Shown here in pieces: positions 58,302 through 64,000 of a DNA stretch of 64,000 nucleotides. A program made the translations under genes and the position numbers. Location of the stretch: the NCBI RefSeq assembly GCF_001411555.2, contig NC_049914.1, positions 11,832,847-11,896,846 on the forward strand. Direction: 5' to 3'. This DNA comes from Juglans regia (lineage: Eukaryota > Streptophyta > Magnoliopsida > Fagales > Juglandaceae). Each line of letters starts with the position of its first letter. Positions within the stretch are counted from its first letter, which is position 1. Below the pieces are notes generated by a model. That model saw nothing but the letters and a program-made list of their open reading frames with translations. It was not told where the DNA came from and did not search any database.

Positions 58302-59493
58302 CCAATCAAATTCATGATTTCATATTATGATCTGATCTAACAGATCGGTCCATCAAGATCATGATCATAATCTCTGTACGTACATTGGGTATTAGCTAAT
58401 CATCAGCTATTTCCACCTTCTCGTCACTGTCTACTTATAAGGCAAAAGTGTAACTCAAAGGTATTCCGATCCGTATAGCTTCCAGTTTCCTGCATGCATA
58501 ATGTTAATGAAACCCTAAACAACATTAACCAAGTCCAAATACAAGAGAAATTGCGCTTAAAAGTTACAATATCCCCGGTTGTCGTGATCTGATCTTCATT
58601 GCTAGCTATAATTTTGAGTTTACTTGTCACGTGATAAGTAGTAGTACTAGTGTCATGCATCGATCCAATTAAAGAACTGATCATCATGCACTTGATCGAC
58701 TAGCTTGATCACTCTTTGTTTTGATTGCATAACATATATATATATATAGACACACACACACATGTGCATGTATTCTTTATTAGAATAATGTACCATTCTT
58801 TCTTCTTAATTATGTAGATAAAATTATAAGCTGCTATAATATAAATAATTTAATTTGACAAAATTAAATAGTTCATGAATAAGGGTCGAACTTGTTTGAA
58901 AAACTGAATGAGTACTACGTACTTGCATGATCATGAATATAAAATATAACTCCGTGATATATATACTTGACCTCTAGTACTACTACTACGTACTTGTGTT
59001 TCAATAAAATTAAAAAAATAGATAAATCTTGACCATCCACTATTTACTTTAACTCAAATCGATCGTTTACACTACTAATACTATTAATTATAGTACTTGT
59101 CGTGTGCGTGGCGCTGTAGCTGTCATGTGCATGCGAAGGGTTCAAAGCTAAGCACGTACAACTCACAAACGTCTGTCACTCTTAAGATCATGTCAAAGGT
59201 TGATCGATGACTTGAGTAGATCACTAATGCAACTGACTCTAGAGAAATAATTAACCTTTGGCACATGATGATTTAAATCATATTTGAAGGATAATTTCAA
59301 GAAATTAAAGGAAGCTGATAACGCCGGAAAGAAATATTAGCTTCGTACTGAAAGCTAGCTAGTTAATTATCAATAAAAATTAGAGATTGAAATTAAGATC
59401 AAAAGAAACAAAACAGAGAAAAAACTCTAAAAAATATTGATTAATAGTGAGATTCAAAATTATTTTATGAAACACATAATTACTAGTCGGGCT

Positions 59494-59496
<3 letters not shown>

Positions 59497-59537
<41 letters not shown>
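59497..59537. repeat. (TA)n microsatellite
   Basis: About twenty AT dinucleotides, the longest pure run in the window. Confidence 0.95.
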
Positions 59538-59540
<3 letters not shown>

Positions 59541-60374
59541 TCAAAATTTGAAATCATGAGAATTTTTCCAAAAGGAAAAAATCTAAATTATTGTCTAAAA
59601 ATTAAATATGTAATTAAACAATAATCCTGCAAAAAATTTGGCCAAAGTCAAAATCAAAAGCACTTCCAAAACTTGAAACGAAATATTTTCTAAGAAAATA
59701 TAAAAAATGAACATAAATAAAAGATTAAACTTTCCTTGTTATATTTGTCCAGATTCACCATTTTAAGGCTGTTTAGCGCAATCAACATAAAATCTAAATC
59801 TGAATACCCCAAGTCAATTTGGGTTTATATAAGAAGAAGTGGTCAATTAGATATATTAAAAATTCATATCCATATTGATTAATACAAAAAATTAGAAAAA
59901 GGAACCTTGCAAAGGGTTTTATTTTATTATAAATATAAATTATCTTTAGACAATGCTACTAGGACCGAAAAAATGGACCCAGAGAGTAGACCGAATAGTG
60001 TAAATCTACTTTTTTTTTTTTCAACAATTTTTTTTGACATTTTTAAACATTTCTAAAAAAAAAAATCAATTCACTAATAATTACTTTCTTAATTATTAAA
60101 TAAAAATAAAAATAAAAAATACAATCCGTCAAGATTGTTATTCTATTTCTTTGGTTCCATTTTCCATTGTCTTTTACAGACTTCATAGTTCATCGGTCCT
60201 TCCCATCATGGTCGTCTCCATTGAAGTCGGTGGTCTCGGCCTAGTGGCTATACCTTTTTTCGTGAATAAGATTTCATTAAACTAAAAACTTAGAAGGCAC
60301 AAAAGTAAGAGGTGGAGAGCCGACAAAAACTCTTTTACAATTGATATTGTCGGATGTGGAAAAATTGCAAAATA

Positions 60375-60605
60375 GGTCAGAATAAGAGATCGACTTATTC
60401 CCGGCCCACTGATTGACTTGAGCCTTAATCAGTGTTGTTTCGAGCCCCCGACAATGCTCCAGTACGACTATACATTATCGATGCGTACGTCCATGGAGAT
60501 AAACGAAAAACAAGTGCAAAGAAAAATAAGAGAAAATGACAAACAATTTTACGTGATTCGGTATGTTATCTACGTCCACAGATATTTTAGGAGGAAAAAT
60601 CCATT
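60375..60605 (+). repeat. Left copy of a ~200-bp direct repeat
   Basis: CCCGGCCCACTGATTGACTT... to TTTACGTGATTCGGTATGTT, TACGTCCACAGA closely matches 63815-64000 in the same orientation. These may be the terminal repeats of, or two units within, a larger non-coding element. Confidence 0.8.
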
Positions 60606-61224
60606 GTAATATACTCGCTTACAGTCTCTCATGGCCTCTCACTTCTCATTGTACAAAGAAAGCTGAAGATCCTCTTGCTGAAGAAGATATCTCCTTGGAG
60701 CTCTCGCTCGAGAGGTTGAAGAAGAGGAGGAGCCTGGTTGGTCATTTAATCCCTTGCTTTTATCTTACCCCCCATTCCGCGTGCCTGCTTTCCATGATGT
60801 GACCGGTCCCTTTGTGTGTCTGTCAGCGGAGGTGAGGTCTGACCCTTGGCGTGTCTAAGCATACGTTCATTTTCTCACTTCCTTCTGACCTCCTTCTCTT
60901 ACACCTCATGCACATATGGCCACTTCTTGTCTTCTACTCCCTTCCTCTCCAGTTTGTCCTCTAGTGTGGCTTGGTGGACAGGGTTTAACCTTCAATAGGA
61001 TGGGTGTTTTATCCAACACAAATGCCTATGATTCTTAAGGGCAACTTGTTCCAACAAAGACCTTGAGAATCCTTAAGATAAAATATGCAACAAAGGTTGT
61101 CAATAAAAAAACAAATTTCAAAAACGGGATCTTCGTTCTCCATTCTGCTTATGTTAAGCGATAAATGCATATGGTGGTGAATTTAGGTGAGAAGTGTGTG
61201 CGGTTGCCTAAGGTGAAAGCGTAG

Positions 61225-61520
61225 ATGTGGCGGGAGGTATACTCAACCGTGTATGTGGGAGCGCGAAGCTCAGACGTGGCAGGAGGTGGACTCGACCTTG
61301 TGAGATGCGAGCACGGAGTTTGGATGTGGTGGGAGGTATACTCGACCGTGTGAGATCCGAGCGTGGAGCTCGAAGTTGGTGGGAGGTATACTCGACCGCG
61401 TATGATGCAAGCGTGGAGTTCGAATGTGGCAGGAGATGGACTAGACCGTATGTGATGCGAGCGTGGAGCTTGGACGTGGTGGGAGGTAGACTCCACCACG
61501 TGTGAAGCGTGTTCGAAGCC
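61225..61520. repeat. ~50-bp tandem array, six units
   Basis: GTGGYRGGAGGTATACTCGA followed by CCGTGTGAGATGCGAGCGTG recurs at 61227, 61276, 61326, ~61376, 61426 and 61476, period 49-50. Open on several frames, but the translation is only the reflection of the repeat. Confidence 0.9.
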
Positions 61521-61809
61521 CGAATGTTTATTGATAAGTGTACGTTCTTTCGATGCTTTTTTTTTTTCGATTTACTGTTAGTGTTGGGTTTTTGTGAAGT
61601 AACCCACTCAAAGCGATCAGAGGGCCTGTCGACCCCCTGGGTCCACCTTAGGCGGTAGCCGAGCCCGTCGGCTCGTTCCAAAAGATAACCCAAGCAAGGC
61701 AGTTGCGGAGCTTGGAGGCCCGTTAACTATGAAGGCTCGTTCTCGGAGGTAACCCATTGGCAGCGGTTATGCATCGTGGTGGTTCTAAAGACTCGACTTG
61801 TAGGACGAA

Positions 61810-62010
61810 AGTCGGCAAGTCAAATGACTTGTGTCTGACTGGTTGTCAATGGGGTAGAGCTCGGAAGGCCTTGGCCCTAGCCAATGCATTGTGGCGAATC
61901 CAGAGACTCAGCTTGTAGCACGAAGATCAGCAAATCAAGGGACCTGTGTTCGATGTAGCGTGAGGGTCGACAAGTCAAGGGACTTGTGTTCGACAGTTGA
62001 TTGCGGTGGG
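61810..62010. repeat. Short-interspersed repeat of GACTTGTG motif
   Basis: AAGTCAAATGACTTGTGTCT, AAATCAAGGGACCTGTGTTC and AAGTCAAGGGACTTGTGTTC occur about 70-120 bases apart, each with a small dyad (AAGTCA...TGACTT). Confidence 0.8.
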
Positions 62011-62339
62011 TCTAGTTATCTGTGGGGAGCCCGAAAGGGTGCCATGTTGTTGGCATCTGCCATTCCGCGCCATAGGAAACAACTTTTGTTAGCATAAATG
62101 AAATTCACATCAATTCTAAGGGAGACAAACCGGGATTGTTTGGTTGCCATAGTAAGTCCTCTTGACTGGTACTGTCCGCAGCTAGCTACCATTTAATCTT
62201 TGGTTGCTCCTTTTTTAGTTTAAGGATCTGTGAGCACCATATGCCTCACTCTGGATACCGGCCTTAACCAATTGGGTTGTAGTGGCCTTGCATGGGACAT
62301 GCAAGTCTGACGCATCGTGAGGTCTGACAAGTCTCGTGC

Positions 62340-62475
62340 AATCAAGGAATCATGTCTGAGCAAGTGAGACATTGTTCGAGTCGTGCAAGTGAGGCCCGAG
62401 CAATGCAATAAGTCTTGTGCAAGTGCAAGTGAGTTCCGAGTAGTGCAGCTGAGTCCCGAGCAATGAGGCACTAGT
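62340..62475. repeat. Degenerate ~20-30-bp tandem array
   Basis: Variants of GTGCAAGTGAGTYCCGAGCAATG recur four to five times (about 62384-62466). Confidence 0.75.
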
Positions 62476-62571
62476 CTGAACCCTAAGCAAGTGAACGAGG
62501 GGCTGGTCTTAGCCCATGCATGCCTGCTAGTTCGTGCGAGATGATTCTTCGAGTCCCATGCATGCCCACTA

Positions 62572-62712
62572 GGGGTGTAAATTCAAAATGGTAAACCGGA
62601 AAATCGGTCTGGACCGGTTTTACCGGTTTTTAGAATGTGAAAACCGGCCAATTCCGGTCCGGTTCCTGTTTAGGGATTTTTTGGACCTAACCGGACCGGT
62701 TGATAAAAAAAT
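62572..62712. mobile_element. Truncated hAT-type CCGG-rich MITE
   Basis: TAGGGGTGTAAATTC start and the ACCGG-rich subterminal region match the complete element at 24707-25395, but the distal half and the second TAGGGGTGTAA terminus are missing. Confidence 0.78.
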
Positions 62713-63814
62713 ATAAGTGATGGGCTGAGTCCTAGTCCCATGCATGCCCGCTGGTTCGAGTCCCATGCATGCCCATTGTTCGTGCAGAGGTGATGGGCTC
62801 GCCGAGCTGGTGATTGAGGAGTGTGCGTGGCTGAGGTGGGAGAACCTGCTGTTGGGTGGCGAGCTGAGTGCCCAAGGAGTGTGTCTGGCTGTGGTGGGCA
62901 TGCTCGCTGCTGGGTGGCAAGCTGAGTTCCTACCATGGTGGTCAGGGGACCACATTAGGGACAGCAGAAAGTGACACGGTGTTCACGCCAGTGCCGTGAG
63001 CTTGGCCTGCATGTTAGAGCATGTTGTGTGCACTGCATGCGCGGCCAACGACTACTGTTGGTTGGTTGGGGTGGTTGGCAACAGCCCACGCGTCGGCATA
63101 ATCTTACGATGGTCAAGTGGTGATTGACAGCGGAGACATGGAGCTCACGGTGAGCTTGTCGTGCACGTTGGTGCACGACGTGCGTGGCCAGAAGTTGCTG
63201 CCAATCAGTTGGGGTGGTCAGCAACCACCTCAAGGGCAGCAGACAGCTCTGACGATCCGTTGGGTGGTTGCAGGTAGCCCAACTGTAAGAAGATAGGGCT
63301 GGGCTTTGTGGTTTCCACCACATGTGAGGTTGCACTTATGGTAGTCTCGGCGGAGCTAGCTCTGCTGGGGGATCAGCGATGTACCGGTGGAGGCAGACAA
63401 TGTCGGCGAACCACATGGTGGATGCCGCCACCCTCTCTTGTTGCGCCACGGTTAGGCCGTGCAATTGTCTCCTTGCGCACGGCATGGTGCACACATGGCG
63501 CATTGTTCACGGCCCCCATGGACCAGGGTCATGGTTGCGAAGCCAGAAACCACCGGCGGTGCAAATGATGACCGCTAGCCAAAAAAGACTTACTTGCTTG
63601 TTTTATGTGGCATCATTTGTCATAAATGTAAAAGTTGAAAAACTAAGAATAGTTATCAGAGAGGATGTTATCTGCTCATCCGGTAATTATTCAGCATGCC
63701 GGAAAATCATCATTCTCCCACCTCCAGCTAAGAGAGAAATCAGATCCCATAAACGGTGCCACTGTTTTTTGCGGAAAAAATTGAACAACGGGCCGGAAGG
63801 AGAGAAATAGTCAT

Positions 63815-64000
63815 TTCCGGCCCACTGGTCGACTTGGGCCTTGATCGGTGTTGTTTGGGGGCCCCGATAGTATTCCGATGCAGCTGTACTGTATCAATGC
63901 ATACGTCTATTGCAGTAAATGGAAAACAAGTATAGAGAAATGAGAGAAAATGACATAGATTTACGTGGTTCGGCATGTTGCCTACATCTACAGACGTTTG
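63815..64000 (+). repeat. Right copy of the ~200-bp direct repeat, cut by window end
   Basis: CCGGCCCACTGGTCGACTTG... to TTTACGTGGTTCGGCATGTT, CTACATCTACAGACG matches 60390-60600 at most positions. It continues past the window edge. Confidence 0.8.

Larger units (their letters stand above)
56487..60150. other. AT-rich region downstream of the IDD gene
   Basis: 3.7 kb with the IDD 3' UTR at the left. The remainder has TA microsatellites (57650-57672, 58266-58300, 59497-59537) and GA at 56606-56624. No gene or transposon terminus was recognised. ORFs such as 58424-58687 (-) have no supporting features. Confidence 0.55.
60606..63814. other. Non-coding, moderately GC-rich repetitive block
   Basis: 3.2 kb between the direct repeats. 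It contains the ~50-bp array (61225-61520), scattered repeats of a GTCGGCAAGTCAAATGACTT/GTCGACAAGTCAAGGGACTT type (61810-62000), a CGAGCAATG/GTGCAAGTGAG simple array (62340-62475) and a half hAT MITE (62572-62712). Overlapping ORFs on both strands have biased composition and no domain. Confidence 0.6.

Noticed and set aside
61149..61693. Overlapping ORFs rich in Ser/Thr/His on both strands
   Set aside because: Translation of the ~50-bp tandem array and adjacent simple sequence.

Overview
The window is nuclear DNA from a dicot tree. It has AT-rich, intron-containing genes separated by long stretches of nested retrotransposons and MITEs. The mobile-element flavour (Tourist-like MITEs with AT-rich cores, LINEs with DUF4283 ORF1, LTRs starting TGTAACACCCC) would fit a woody rosid, perhaps Fagales/Juglandaceae. 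That placement is inference only; no marker sequence decides the species.

Only three host genes are convincing. At the left edge lies the 3' part of a SYP71-type Qc-SNARE gene (+, seven visible exons, 1-2628). Convergent to it is a complete three-exon NAC transcription-factor gene (-, 5563-3629). Far to the right is a complete three-exon INDETERMINATE-DOMAIN (IDD) C2H2 zinc-finger gene (+, 54585-56486). The three act in separate processes (membrane fusion, NAC-type transcription, IDD-type transcription); nothing suggests a pathway cluster.

The roughly 42 kb between NAC and IDD (7.7-49.7 kb) is a transposon graveyard that can be read as strata. LINE A (7.7-13.4 kb, +), two tandem Tourist-like MITEs packed with a ~28-bp minisatellite (13.56-15.6 kb), LINE B (19.8-15.6 kb, -, itself split by a 343-bp MITE) and LINE C (19.9-22.27 kb, +) follow one another. 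LINE C is interrupted just before its 3' end by a 9-kb TG...CA element (22269-31223, 5-bp target duplication AGAAT). That element carries an 86/89-bp tandem array, into which a hAT-type CCGG-rich MITE (24707-25395, 8-bp duplication) and a 2.63-kb solo LTR (25625-28254, duplication CAAGG) were inserted. Then come a LINE scrap, a truncated copia element (32.0-35.7 kb), an internally deleted antisense copia piece (37.4-38.4 kb), a decayed LTR with a 31-bp tandem array (38.6-39.48 kb), a LINE 3' end and a copia gag piece. Next is LINE D, split by a complete but coding-less LTR retrotransposon (41681-49084, -, duplication TTGCA, tRNA-iMet primer site, polypurine tract).

From 49.5 to 54.2 kb, upstream of IDD, four more Tourist-like MITEs and two pairs of old direct duplications occupy the long promoter region. 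Downstream of IDD (56.5-60.2 kb) is AT-rich spacer with microsatellites. The last 3.8 kb (60.2-64 kb) is a GC-richer repetitive block with a ~50-bp tandem array, bounded by two copies of the same ~200-bp sequence in direct orientation. It looks like an uncharacterised non-coding repeat element that continues beyond the window.

I found no gene cluster that looks like a new biochemical system. The most notable items are the coding-less LTR family with three dated layers, the hairpin-rich 86/89-bp array, the satellite-carrying MITE pair, two GC-AG introns, and a stop-shifting last intron in the SNARE gene.
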